Part shown: piece after piece, positions 10,101 through 20,741 of the stretch
Numbering within the stretch: the first letter of the stretch is position 1
Layout: each line of letters opens with the position of its first letter
Source: Macrostomum hystrix
Lineage: Eukaryota > Platyhelminthes > Macrostomidae
Reading direction: 5' to 3'
DNA length: 64,000 bases
Assembly (NCBI GenBank): GCA_950097015.1
Contig: CATNEN010000002.1
Coordinates: 7,641,501-7,705,500, forward strand
Translations under genes and position numbers: made by a program
The notes under the pieces: generated by a model
Databases searched by the model: none
What the model was told of the DNA's origin: nothing
What the model saw: only the letters and a program-made list of their open reading frames with translations

Positions 10101-12973
10101 TCAGCCTGACCTGCTCCTCAACTGAGCGCTTGGCCAGCATCCGGGCCCGCTGCCTGGCCACAAACTGGTCATAGTACTGGCGCGCCTTGGCCGACTCGCT
10201 TCGCCGCTCCCGCTCGAGTGCGCGCACCCGGATGGCCGCGGCGCGCCGCTCAGACTGTTCGCGCTGCCGCTCAGCCGCGGCCGCCTCCTTGCGCAGCGAT
10301 TCGACAAGCAGGCGCTGGCGGCGCTCGGCGTCGGCCACGGCAGCCGCGGCCTTGTTCTTGCCAGCGCCGGCTGCGGGGCCGCCGCGAGCGGCAGCAGCGG
10401 CCGCCACGTGGCGAGTCTGCCGGTCCAGCCGGTCGCGCATTTGGCGCAGCGTCGCCTCCGAGACGTCCAAGAATGGGAACTCAGACAACAGCTCCGGCAG
10501 CAGCCGACGATCGCCTTCGGGACCGCCGGCAGATTTAGGATTCGACAGTCGCTGCTTAGCCTGAAGACGGATAGGTTTCATTTGGGATGGCAGTTGCGTC
10601 TTGGATCCTGGAAACGTCTTCTGGGTTTCAAATGGGCTCTTAAAGCGTGGCACATGGGGATCTGGGAAATCTTGGAAGTTGGCACTGGGGATTTGGGAAG
10701 TTGGCACTAGGGATTTGGGAAGTTGGCACTAGGGATTTGGGAAGTTGGCACTGGGGATTTGGGAAGTTGGCACTGGGGATTTGGGAAGTTGGCACTGGGG
10801 ATTTGGAAAGTTGGCATTGGGGATTAGGAAAGTTGGCATTGGGGATTAGGGAAGTTGGCACTGGGGATCTGGGAAGTTGGCACGGGGGATTAGGGAATTT
10901 GGCACTGGAGATCTGGTAAGGTAGAACTGGGGATTTAGGAAGGTGGAACTGGGGATTAGGGAAGTTGGCACTGGGGATTTGGGAAGGTGGCACTGGGATT
11001 TGGGAAGGTGGCACTGGGGATTTGGGAAGGTGGCACTGGGATTTGGGAAGGTGGCACTGGGGTTTGGGAAGTTGGCACTGGGGTTTGGGAAGTTGGCACT
11101 GGGGATTAGGGAAGTTGGCATTGGGGATTAGGGAAGTTGGCATTGGGGATTAGGGAAGTTGGCATTGGGGATTTGGGAAGGTGGCACTGGGGATTAGGGA
11201 AGGTGGCACGGGGGATTTGGGAAGGTTGCAATGGGGATTAGGGAAGTTGGCACTGGGGATTAGGGAAGTTGGCACTGGGGATTTGGGAAGGTGGCACTGG
11301 GGATTAGTAATGGTGTCACGGGGGATTTGGGAAGGTGGCACTGGGGATTTGGGAAGGTGGCACTGGGGATTTGGGAAGGTGGCAATGGGGATTTGTGAAG
11401 TTGGCACTATGGATTTAGGAAGTTGTCACTGAGGATCTGAAACAAAATCATGAATCAATCGCTCACCTTTCGGGTCGGGCAGGGCCTGGCACGACTCATA
11501 ATGAGGCCGCCGCCGACACCACGGCCGCCACCAACTTCGTCGCGAAGCTGTCGCTCTGACTGTCGGTAGGCCCGCTCCAGCTGACGGCGGCGTTCGGACA
11601 GGCCGGCCACCTCAGCCACCTCGCGCTGCGGGTTATGGTAGAGTGACAGTGAGCGGTGATGGAGTGACAGTGATCGACAGTGATCGCCTGAAAAATCGCG
11701 AAAATCATGCAACCAGAAGCTCACCGCGTCGGACCGACCAGCAGCTTCGGCGGCTAGGTGCAGCTGCCTCTCACGCTGCATCCGACGCAGCCGCAGCCGC
11801 TCCTCTTCGACCCGCACAGCGTGCTCCTCCACGTAGCCGACTAGACGCTCGCGCGGTGACGCCACCGGAAGGCCGCAGCACAGGCGGTCGTTAGCTCTGC
11901 CACCATCGCCGCCGCCGACACCGGAATCTCCTGCATCCGACGAAGCTGTGTCGGCCTCGCCGTTGTCGATGTCTTCGCCGTCGTTGCCATCCTCGCCTTC
12001 AGAGTCGCCATAGTCACCGTCCGAGATGACCCTCCTTCGATGTACATGCTGGCGATGATGATCGGCGGCGGCGGGCGCCGGCGCGAGAGCCTCCCGGGAC
12101 AGGTGCAGCGTGCGGTCCGCCAGGCGGTGCAGCTGCTCGTAGGAACGGCGAAGCGACTGCGGCATTGGGGGCTCTGGCGGGACGGAGAACGTTTGGCCAT
12201 CTTACAACTTACACGCCTGATAAAGTTATGCTAAGTGAAGGACAGGCAGATTAGCTTGTGACGGATTAGCAGATGTAAGTGATGGATCATCAGATTAAAT
12301 GACGGATTAGCAGATCTGAATGACAAATTAGCAAAAATTAAAGACAGATTAGCACAAATGAGTGACGGATTAGCACAAATGAGTGACGGATTAGCACAAA
12401 TGAGTGACGGATTAGCACAAATGAGTGACGGATTAGCCCAAATGAATGACGGATTAGCAGATAAGTAGCGGTCAACTCACCAGGACTGTCAAAGGCGATC
12501 CTGGTTGGCGCGGTCGCTGGCAGCTGCCGCGGTGGCGGAGGAAGCGTCGAAGTCGTGTTCTGCGTACGATTCGCATCGTCAGCGCCCTGCGAAGTCGGCC
12601 TGCCTGTCGCCGCTGTCGCGTGAGACTTCGGTTCCCTCGTCGCAGTGTCATCTTCGATCGGGGCAAACTCAGCCAAGCCATGCAGGATTTCCACCAGGTT
12701 GCCGACAGCTGTTCTGTCCCGTGCCAACACGTCCTCCGGCCGAATGTGCGACAAGGACACTCCGATGACGTCATTGGCCAGGGAGTCGATGATGGCGCGA
12801 AGCCGACCGAGGTCGTCAGTGCTCGGCGGGACAGCGGCGTTCGCCTCCGGGCAGACGAGGGCGAAAATGTCGGCGAAGAATTGGACAACATTGCCGATGT
12901 CATCCAGGCTGCGCAGCTGCCGCTGCCGGCTGGCTGAGCGGCCAGGAAGGCGGCGCAGCAGGTCTGTTGCCAT
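7183..12973 (-). CDS. CEP95: CEP95-like centrosomal protein, 5 coding exons
   Basis: Coding exons on the minus strand: 12973-12481 (within an exon from acceptor 13024), 12200-11725, 11625-11467, 10560-10111 and 7578-7183. Phases agree and total 1,974 nt, 657 residues (human about 821). The ATG at 12973 (GCCATGG) is chosen because the N-terminal calponin-homology-like domain starts just after it and an acceptor (TTTTCCAG) lies just upstream, implying a 5' UTR exon. The N-terminal part holds RAIIDSLANDVIGVSLSHI and NLVEILHGLAEF, the block that identified the family. The middle is acidic and low in complexity (about residues 200-260). The C-terminal half is a long charged coiled coil (ENFYRDRFAMLAESLATERR, LQVRERAHDHLVRGLARDLR). 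Known family location is the centrosome and spindle poles; molecular function is poorly known. The exon 4 acceptor is ambiguous (CTTCAG|GCT chosen over CCCAG|AAG), and its donor is CAG|GTCAGG. Confidence 0.85.
7604..8015. mobile_element. Rearranged fragment of the 23.8-kb LTR-like repeat, inside a CEP95 intron
   Basis: From about 7708 to 8010 the sequence follows 23832-24200 (shared blocks include CCAGCAGCTTCGTCTAGATA and TTCGGCCAGAA). The adjoining 7604-7690 matches 23765-23825 in the opposite orientation (TTTCGCTGATCAA). One part of the element is therefore inverted relative to the other. It sits in the intron between the last two CEP95 exons and contributes a spurious open frame there. Confidence 0.7.
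8645..8945 (+). mobile_element. tRNA-derived SINE with V-domain-like body (SINE-B copy 1)
   Basis: The head resembles a tRNA promoter region (GCGGTTAGAGCG, then GGTTCGATTC as a B box). It is followed by GTGTCCTTCAGCAAGACACT and TAACTTTGCATTGC, which resemble the conserved central domain of V-type SINEs. The body ends in TTATTATT and poly-T near 8920-8942. Related pieces occur at 41930-42085 (minus) and 44620-44745 (plus). It lies in a CEP95 intron. Confidence 0.7.
8946..9714 (-). other. CEP95: CEP95 intron sequence without array
   Basis: Remaining part of the 2.5-kb intron between the exons at 10111 and 7578. Open frames on both strands are short and unrecognised; no repeat family was identified. 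Confidence 0.5.
9715..9990. repeat. About 19-bp minisatellite in a CEP95 intron
   Basis: About 13-14 copies of a unit reading GGGATATTTCTGAAACAAG with C/A and indel variants. It begins roughly 120 bases downstream (in gene direction) of the donor at 10110. Simple derivatives of the unit continue on both sides. Confidence 0.9.
10665..11440. repeat. 22-bp minisatellite filling a CEP95 intron
   Basis: About 35 copies of a 22-bp unit with core GGGATTTGGGAAGTTGGCAC followed by TG. GGTGGCAC and GATTAGG variants come in blocks. It fills nearly all of the intron 10561-11466. Open frames of up to 167 codons across it are a by-product of the repeat. Confidence 0.95.
11626..11724 (-). other. CEP95: Short CEP95 intron with imperfect internal repeat
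   Basis: A 99-bp intron. Even here GAGTGACAGTGA occurs twice in tandem (about 11640-11680) and GATCGACAGTGATCGCC continues the pattern, so this small intron is partly repetitive as well. Confidence 0.65.
12255..12470. repeat. 21-bp minisatellite in a CEP95 intron
   Basis: About 10 copies of a 21-bp unit (GACGGATTAGCACAAATGAGT), degenerate at the left. In gene direction it begins about 15-20 bases after the donor GTGAGT at 12480 and runs to about 55 bases before the acceptor at 12201. Confidence 0.92.
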
Positions 12974-13094
12974 GGCAACGTGGCCACCGAAGCCACCGCC
13001 GCCAGTGAGCAAGTTCTGGTCGTCCTGGAAAAGTTTTAATGCACTTTGAAAAATGATCAGAAACAAACTCAAAATAAGGATTAAAGTTTTTGAA

Positions 13095-13260
13095 AAAATT
13101 AACCAGGGGATCTGAGATTTTGGGACATTACCTTAGGATTCTGAGAACTTGGGAAATTAATCTAGGGATCTGAGAATTCGGCAAATTAACCCGAAGATCT
13201 CAAAATTCCGGACATTATCCTGAGGATCTGAGAATTGAGATTGAGAAGGGGATTTTAGGA
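13095..13260. repeat. Degenerate tandem repeat of about 31 bp, five units
   Basis: Five diverged units share GGATCTGAGAATT followed by a GGxAATTA-like block. It lies upstream of the first recognised CEP95 exon, probably in a 5' intron. Confidence 0.6.
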
Positions 13261-14004
13261 TTCCGGACAAAAATAGCTTTGGTGAAAAGCAAAGTAAAAC
13301 TAGGCTAACACCGAATGTCAAGCCGAAAGATTCCAGCATTGAACTGTTTTTCATTCGGAATCAGTTAGCGCTCTGTAATTAAACAGCACCTCGTGAGCCG
13401 TGCTACTGCCACACGTACAAAATTACACCCTCTTACTATTAGTAGGTTACTCGCAAATCTAACAGATGATGATTGTCCTAAACGGCTCTCAACTGTTACT
13501 TCTAAGAAAAGTATTCAAAGAAAATGGGTAAAGGCAGAACAGACGGGGGTTGTCCGTCTCTCCGCCAGTGTTTAAAAATATTCCTCTTCAACATTTTCAG
13601 CCCGCACGCATATCCAAAAATGGGAAAATGCAAGCAAGTTGGGTGGGGCATAGTAGCGTATTGGGAATGGCAGCATCTGTAATCAGGCTTTCCTAGAAAC
13701 TTCGCTACTTGCGAGCGTCCCGTCTCAGCGTCAGGCATCAAGGAGGCATCAGGCATCAACTGCCGCGAGAGCCTTCTTTTGAGTTCCTAATTCTATTTTT
13801 ATTATCCCGCTCTTTAGGTCCGAGACCCGGCATTATCTGCGACCAGGCCCTATTAATAAACTGCAACAGCGCGGGACGGAGAAGAGATTGTGAAGATAGA
13901 AGGGAACAGAACTAGGCCTTGCTGACAGCTTCCCCAGAGAGGTGCTGGGTGACTCGGGTTTTGCCGGTTCCAAACAACAGCACAAGCATCTGAAACAGAA
14001 TGGG
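13261..14004. other. No gene recognised upstream of CEP95
   Basis: Short open frames only. A 5' UTR exon or the promoter of CEP95 may lie here or farther right, but I could not identify it. Confidence 0.5.
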
Positions 14005-15065
14005 AAGGAGACAACAGCTCCCTGAAGGATCAGGGGAAGGAGACAACAGCTCCCTGAAGGATCAGGGGAAGGAGACAACGGCTCCCTGAAGGATCAGGGG
14101 AAGGAGACAACGGCTCCCTGAAGGATCAGGGGAAAGGGACAACAGCTCCCTGAAGGATCAGGGGAAGGAGACAACAGCTCCCTGAAGGATCAAGGGAAAG
14201 GGACAACAGCTCCCTGAAGGATCAGGGGAAGGAGACAACAGCTTACTGAAGGATCAGGGGAAGGAGACAACGGCTCCCTGAAGGATCAGGGGAAAGGGAC
14301 AACAGCTCCCTGAAGGATCAGGGGAAGGAGACAACAGCTCCCTGAAGGATCAGGGGAAGGAGACAACGGCTCCCTGAAGGATCAGGGGAAGGAGACAACG
14401 GCTCCCTGAAGGATCAGGGGAAGGAGACAACAGCTTACTGAAGGATCAGGGGAAGGAGACAACAGCTCCCTGAAGGATCAGGGGGAAGGAGACAACAGCT
14501 TCCTGAAGGATCAGGGGAAGGAGACAACAGCTTCCTGAAGGATCAGGGGGAAGGAGACAACAGCTCCCTGAAGGATCAGGGGAAAGGGACAACAGCTCCC
14601 TGAAGGATCAGGGGAAGGAGACAACAGCTTACTGAAGGATCAGGGGAAGGAGACAACAGCTCCCTGAAGGATCAGGGGGAAGGAGACAACAGCTTCCTGA
14701 AGGATCAGGGGAAGGAGACAACGGCTCCCTGAAGGATCAGGGGAAGGAGACAACGGCTCCCTGAAGGATCAGGGGAAAGGGACAACAGCTCCCTGAAGGA
14801 TCAGGGGAAGGAGACAACAGCTCCCTGAAGGATCAGGGGAAAGGGACAACAGCTCCCTGAAGGATCAGGGGAAGGAGACAACAGCTTACTGAAGGATCAG
14901 GGGAAGGAGACAACAGCTCCCTGAAGGATCAGGGGGAAGGAGACAACAGCTTCCTGAAGGATCAGGGGAAGGAGACAACAGCTTCCTGAAGGATCAGGGG
15001 GAAGGAGACAACAGCTTCCTGAAGGATCAAGAGAAAGGGACAACAGCTCCCTGAAGGATCAGAGA
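14005..15065. repeat. 32-bp minisatellite
   Basis: About 33 copies of a 32-bp unit combining GGATCAGGGGAAGGAGACAA with CAGCTCCCTGAA. Variants (CGGCTCCC, CAGCTTAC, CAGCTTCC, AAAGGGAC) recur in the same order, indicating block duplication. It lies upstream of CEP95, possibly in its first intron. Confidence 0.95.
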
Positions 15066-15180
15066 AAAGGAGCAGCGGCCTGTGAAAGTTTGGGTGGAAA
15101 GGTAAGCGGTGAATCGATGAAGGTAAACGGTCCCTGAAAAAAGGCAGACAATAATTGTTTCGCCGAAATTGTTCGACTGC

Positions 15181-15541
15181 ATAATAATAATAATTGCAGG
15201 AGGGCAGCGGGCAATGGCACATCATTCAGTGACACTAGACCCACAACCAGCGAGGAGGCAATTTTGCTGCCCATTTCGCCGACTCCTGAGCACACACACA
15301 CCCACACAAACACACACAGATACTGTACGCAGGCACACGCTCAAACAGGTGTATACATCTGCCCTGACTTTCTCATCGTCAGGCAGTGTACACTCTCACT
15401 GGCCCTATTGGCGTAATTTGCATGACAAGCCCCCAAGCCTTCTCTCCGCGGCCGCGCCCCAAATAAATGTGGCCTCGCCGCAGAATCGAGCTCAGGGACC
15501 TTGGTGCGAGAGGCAAACGCGTTAACCGCTCTGCCACTCAG
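15181..15541 (-). mobile_element. tRNA-derived SINE, family A copy 1
   Basis: Read on the minus strand from 15541, the element starts with a tRNA-like head. TGGCAGAGCGG is the A box, then GTTAACGCGTTTGCCTCTCG, then GAGTTCGATTC as the B box. The body of about 280 bp contains a CA-rich stretch and it ends in a (TTA)n tail at 15181-15192. Two further copies lie at 33423-33765 and 44258-44609, all in minus orientation. Confidence 0.85.
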
Positions 15542-17520
15542 CCTCTGGTTCGACTCATAGTGCGCTTGTCCTCCAGGACCTCGGCAGTGAATATCTAGGC
15601 CTTTCCTTCCGTTGCCCTGGTGCTAATTGCACTGTTCACAATGAACATCAGTGCCTGGACAGCGCACAATTTCCTATTAACTCGACTCCGAATATTCTGC
15701 ACTCCACTAAAATGGTCAAAAAATTGTCAAAGAAAGTAAGTCAGCCAGGCAGTCTTGCATGCCTAGAAAAAATCAGAGCAATAAGTTTTATTCCCAGGTG
15801 ACTGGCCACAGCAAGTGACAGATCAGACAGGCGAACAGAACAATAGCAGAACCACAATAATCGGTTCCATAATTCAAGCAGTTATTCACAGAATGCAGTG
15901 GCTTTCAAGATACAGGGATTGACCTAGGCCGTACAAGAGGGACACAAAAGGTCACAGGGATTGTCAATTCGTGCCCAAGCTTCAATCAGAGTACAATAAA
16001 ACTGAGAGCAAATTGACTAGCATAAAATTCAACGAGCGAAATAAATTAAATGCCAATTTTAGTAGTGAAAATACTAGGTGAATAGATGCGCGCGAATGCA
16101 TTATAATTGCTGTCTCAATAATTTTATAGTTTTAACAAAATTTGCACTTTTAACTACAATTCTTTACGACTAAGAGAATGATAACTAAATTACACCTGCA
16201 AGGCAATAAATAATTCTTATGACAGTTAAGACCTGTTAAAAAGTATTTACCCCACCAGTTTAACACCTGCCTGAGAATTAATAGTTGTAATGACAGTTGT
16301 CATTTTCAACGTTCCATGATAATCTAATTACAGCTATAATATATGGCCTCGCACTTAGCTAATTAACAGCCATTAGACGGAACACATCAGCAGGCAAAAA
16401 TTGCGTTGCACCCTGAATTAAACGGAATTCATTATCACCTGACTGGCATGCACCAAATTACCAATTAACTGGTACACAAGGTCTGTAGAGCAAACAGGTT
16501 CTGCTTTGGTCGGCCTGAGCAAAACACAAGATGACCAAATTTGGGCATTGCCACGAGAGGCTGGGAGGAACATGCTCAGCAATGTCTACTCAGGTGAGTT
16601 GCCCCACCTGTGCGGTCGCATCTCGGGCTGCCGCCTTTCCATTCCTTATCTATCTATGCTCCCCCCTCCTTCAAGAGAGCTCTAATAATAGGGAAATCCT
16701 TGAGAACAGAGCCCCCGTGAGAGGTGGGGGCGTGCGGCAAAGGCAAGACAGACAATGCCCTCCCACCCTGCCTCAAGTGTCAGATAAGAATGCCAAATAT
16801 AGTGCACGGGAGCCTATGGGAGGCAACAAAACACACACAAGAAGATATCCCAGGCGATGCACTTCTGGGTAAGATGGAACTCAAGACTGCTGTCAGTTCT
16901 TCTCTGAGTCTGAGTTCAGCTGTTCCAAAGCCTTCTCAAAGTGTCCATATTTAGACATGCTCTTGTCTGTAGGCAAGAAAAGTCGAGGGGAAAAATTACG
17001 ACGGGGAGAAGCCAAATAGCCAAAATTAGGCATGAAAACTGTGTCGCTTCTCAGGACATTGTATTGAGGAGCCGCACCAACTGGCTCCGCACTTTTCTGT
17101 TGATCAACAGTAAAACAGACGACACAGAAGCAGACAGCTAAGCTAGGTTGTGCAGCGGGAACTGCACAGGTAGTAACAAATGATATTGTCAGCAAAAGCA
17201 CACCGGAACTTTACTAAATAGGTTGTGCGTGCGGGCCTAAATAAAAAAAGTTGCCTATTTGGCAGTGGAAACAATTAAGCTGTTAATAATAAAACTGATT
17301 AGAACAGTAAGCCATTTTGTAGGAGTATAAACTGTAAACAAACAATTCAAATGTGACACCAAATTTAAACTAGCAAAATTTGCTCTAAATGGCATTTCAA
17401 AAAGTTTTGATTAAGAAAAACAATTAGGGTCAAGCAGGGTTTTGCTTTCACAAATTTTATGACCCGAGATTTCTGATCGACCGATTTGCAAAAAAACTAG
17501 TGAATTTCGGATTCTAGGGA
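15542..17520. other. No gene recognised
   Basis: AT-rich with scattered short frames on both strands. The longest (plus 16531-16872, minus 17201-16893) show no family resemblance and no supporting splice context that I could confirm. Confidence 0.5.
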
Positions 17521-17885
17521 TCGATCATTTGAATTTGGGGGATCATGAAGTTAAGGGACCATGAAGCTTAGGGATCGCGAAGTTTAGGGATCATGAAGTT
17601 TAGGGATCGTGAAGTTCAGGGACTATGAAGTTTAGGGATCATGAAGTTTAGGGATCTTGAAGTTTAGGGATCATGAAGTTTAGGGATCTTGAAGTTTAGG
17701 GATCATGAAGTTAGGGATTTTGAAGTTTAAGGATTGTGAAGTTCAGGGACTATGAAGTTTAGGGATCATGAATTTAGGGATCATGAAGTTTAGGGATCTT
17801 GAAGTTTAGGGATCATGAAGTTTAGGGATTATGATGAAGTTCAGGGATTATGAAGCTAATGGGTCATGGAGTTTAGGAATTCCAG
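17521..17885. repeat. 16-bp minisatellite
   Basis: About 22 imperfect copies of GGGATCATGAAGTTTA, with CTTG, TCGTG and CTATG variants. It is in the CEP95-TBC1D16 spacer. Confidence 0.92.
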
Positions 17886-18808
17886 CATTTCTTAGTCCAA
17901 GATTGCACATTCAAAGGATTGTGAAAGCAGAACCTCAGAGCAATTAGTCTCATAGGTGAAAAGTGAAAAAAGTAATAGCAAAATTTCCCTCGAAGTCAAA
18001 GGGAATTTTCGTGTGCAAAAAATGATTAGCAGTTACAGAAAAATCTGCGGCAAAAATACGATCTATAGAATAATCCTAGCAATGTGGCGAGACTAAAGGA
18101 GCCAGCGACACACCAGATGCTCAAATTAATTCCAATGTCCATTCATCTAACAGAGACAGACAGTATATAAAGTAAAAATGTTTGGAACTAAAAAATTGAT
18201 TCTATAAACGTCAATCAGACATAAATAAACGAATGAATCTAGGTTTTTATAAAACTAGTCCAAAATAGACCATCAAAAAGTATTTTAAAAACATATTGTG
18301 ACTAGAGAAAAAGCACACAGCGAAATTGTTGCTAAGTAAATAACAACAACAACAACAACAAATAAATAAATATCTAATCGGGTGTAAAATCGAATGTAAA
18401 CAGTTGCTAAGGCCCTTCTGCTGCTGAGGGCCGAGAAAACAAAAGCAGCGCGTGCAGAGATTATTTCTAGTGCGGACAAGTTCGCGTTAGAAAATTAATG
18501 ACGAAATGTGAAATATGAAATTAACTGATATCAAGTTGCTATAGCAACTAATCAGGCTCTCCATAAAAAAGAACCTCTAAAATGTCAGCTAGTTTTTGTA
18601 AACCAAGAGTAGTTTCACGATAAAAAATGATCGATTACCAAAGAGGAACGACCTCCTTTAGGTCAACAATTCCATTTCCATAGCAACATTGGGTTGAATA
18701 TAGAATGTTACTAAAGTTTTGGAATGATCAAAACATATAGTGTTGTAACTAGGGCAAACAAATCCGTTGCTAGGGTCATAAAAACCAGCCCCGTCTCCAG
18801 CCGGCAAG
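17886..18808. other. Spacer downstream of TBC1D16, no gene recognised
   Basis: AT-rich, with a short (ACA)n tract near 18344-18361. It should include the TBC1D16 3' UTR. Confidence 0.5.
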
Positions 18809-20684
18809 TCACGAGGCCTGCGGCAACCCGCAGTCGTGCGGCTCGGCCGGGCAGCACAGGCTGGGCCCGGGCCCGGAGTCCCACATGCCGCGCGGAGCTC
18901 CTCGGCAAAGCGGCGCCAGCCGGCAGGGCACGCGCAGCAGGCGCCGGAACTGGCGCAAAAGGTGGCGCGCCCGGCGCAGAAGCTGGTCGGAGTCGAAGGC
19001 GCCGGACAGCTGGGCGAAATAGGCAGCAGCTTCGGCTGGCGGCAGGCGCTTCTCCAGACAGAAATCGCCGTAAAGATCGATGAGGCCGAGACAGAGGAAC
19101 AGGTGGAAACTGGCCGTGGCGTACCTGCGACCAACCGGATGATTGACACTGATTTTCCCCATGTCAACTTGATCAATCAAAAAATCAATAAAGCAGCAGC
19201 GCAACCATGTCTCACCTGCTAAAGCAAGTCTCCCAGATGGCCAGCGCCTCTTCAAACGGAAATTCCCAGCGGAAGCAGCCGGCAATCCAGCGCCTGGTGA
19301 AGTTCAAGTCGGCCTTTTGGCCGTAGACAGCGTGGAAGGCCGGCTTTAGCAGGCGCAGCAGCTCGAGCAGGCAGTCCAAGTCTGAGTCGATGTCTTGGTT
19401 GCTACGCAGCAGAAAGCCATCCGACACCAGCAAGCGAAAGCAGCAGAATGATTCTACATCATCGTCGAGTACCTGGAGCAGTGTGCTGAGCAGACTGGGC
19501 GTGCCGGGATCGAATGAACCACTGGCGTGCGTCCAGTCGATCAGCAGCTCTCGCAGACGGTCGGGCTCTGGCAAGCCGGTCAGGTCGCATTGAGCAGCCT
19601 GAGCCAAGGCCTCATTGTTGGAGCTCGCATTGGCGATGGCGCAGCGCCTGGAGTGCCTCAGCCGGGTGAGCTCAGCCTCGGCATCCAGGTACACCTGGTA
19701 CCGCTGCTCCGTGGAGCTCTCGAACGGGTACAGGCCGATCAGCAGTGGCCAGACCTGGCGACGAACGCTCGCATCAACGCCGGCAAGGTAGACGGTCCGC
19801 TTGAACTGGATCGGATCTTCCACGAAGCCTTCGATGCTGACAAGATCTTCAAAGCTGGCCGTAGTCAGTCTGGGGGGCCGGCCGATGCTCTCCGGATCTC
19901 CGCTGCTGCCAAGTGCCGGCTGCTGCTGCTGCTGAAGAGCCGGGTCACGATGGCTAAACTCCAGAATGCTAAAGTCCGCCCGCTGCTGCTTACGAACATG
20001 AAACTCGACGTAAGGCGAGCGGGGCCGCCGACGACATCGAAAGGCGTCCGGCTGCTCCGCCAGCAGGTGCTCCAGCGCCTCCGTGCCACCGCCGTGGTAG
20101 TGAAAAATCTTCAGCTGCGACTCGGCGCTGCGGACAATCACGTGACCTGGGCAGAGCAGCACGCAGCAGGCCTGCATCAGGTTGCACAGGAACACCCCAG
20201 GCGGCGCAGAGGGCCCGGGCAGTCGGGGCGGAGCCGAGCAGATTGTGGCGTCCGATGCGTCCGAGGCTGCGGCGGCGGACACGGTGGACTCGGCGCTCAT
20301 CTGGCGGGACAGTTTAACGTTGGGCGTCCATTTGAGCAGAAACTCCGCCTGGCCAGCCGGGCGCACCTTGCTGATGATGCACAGGTAGCCCAGGTGGTGA
20401 GCAGTGTCGGCCGCGGCTCCGGACTGCTCAACATGGACGCAGACATTATTGCGGGAGTAGATTATTTCGCCGTCTAGGAAAGGCGACTGGGAGGATCGGA
20501 GTTGGGGGGAGTCGGTCGGGCCGCCCCGCACAGGCAGCAAGAGGAGGGCAGCGGCCCGATCGCGCACAGCCGAGCAGAGGCTCGCCAGGGACTGCTGATA
20601 GTCTGGTGGCAGGCTGTTGCTCCACTTGCGCCACGTGACGCCAAAGCCGCGGCCGCTGCTGCCGCCGCTTTCACTGCTGGTCAT
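18809..20684 (-). CDS. TBC1D16: TBC1D16-like TBC-domain protein, catalytic fingers not conserved
   Basis: Two coding exons on the minus strand: 20684-19216 and 19124-18809. The donor is AGCAG|GTGAGA and the acceptor GGTCGCAG|G; phases fit, giving 1,785 nt and 594 residues (human about 767). The start is the ATG at 20684; an acceptor (TATATTGCAG) at 20742 shows that a 5' UTR exon precedes it. The signature DGEIIYSRNNVCVH is at about residues 71-84. SQLKIFHYHGG matches the second conserved block, and VYLAGVDASVRRQVWPLLIG opens the TBC domain. ASFHLFLCLGLIDLYGD, RRARHLLRQFRRLLRVPCRL and GMWDSG match the family's C-terminal part. Known role: Rab GTPase-activating protein acting on endosomal Rabs. 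The arginine-finger motif (IxxDxxR) and the glutamine-finger motif (YxQG) are not seen: the region expected to hold them reads QCDLTGLPEPDRLRELL and GSFDPGTPSLL. I infer a GAP-inactive protein, unless an unrecognised exon supplies them. Confidence 0.88.
19125..19215 (-). other. TBC1D16: TBC1D16 intron, 91 bp, no repeat
   Basis: A compact GT-AG intron with no array, in contrast to CEP95 and FBXL4. Confidence 0.8.
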
Positions 20685-20741
20685 AATTGCTGCCGGCTGC
20701 TGCTGCTGGCACTGCTGAAAGTCTCCGTCAACAATGCCGCG

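Noticed and set aside
10187-10564. Plus-strand Arg/Ser/Ala-rich frames
   Set aside because: Antisense shadow of the GC-rich CEP95 exon at 10111-10560.
15181-15541. Functional tRNA gene suggested by A and B boxes
   Set aside because: The tRNA-like part is joined to a repeated body and tail shared with two other loci, so it is a SINE.
16893-17201. Minus-strand frame ending in a charged helix-like segment, considered as a CEP95 or unknown exon
   Set aside because: No family resemblance and no confirmed splice borders.
19527-20477. 316-codon plus-strand frame
   Set aside because: Antisense shadow of the TBC1D16 exon; it shows no family resemblance.
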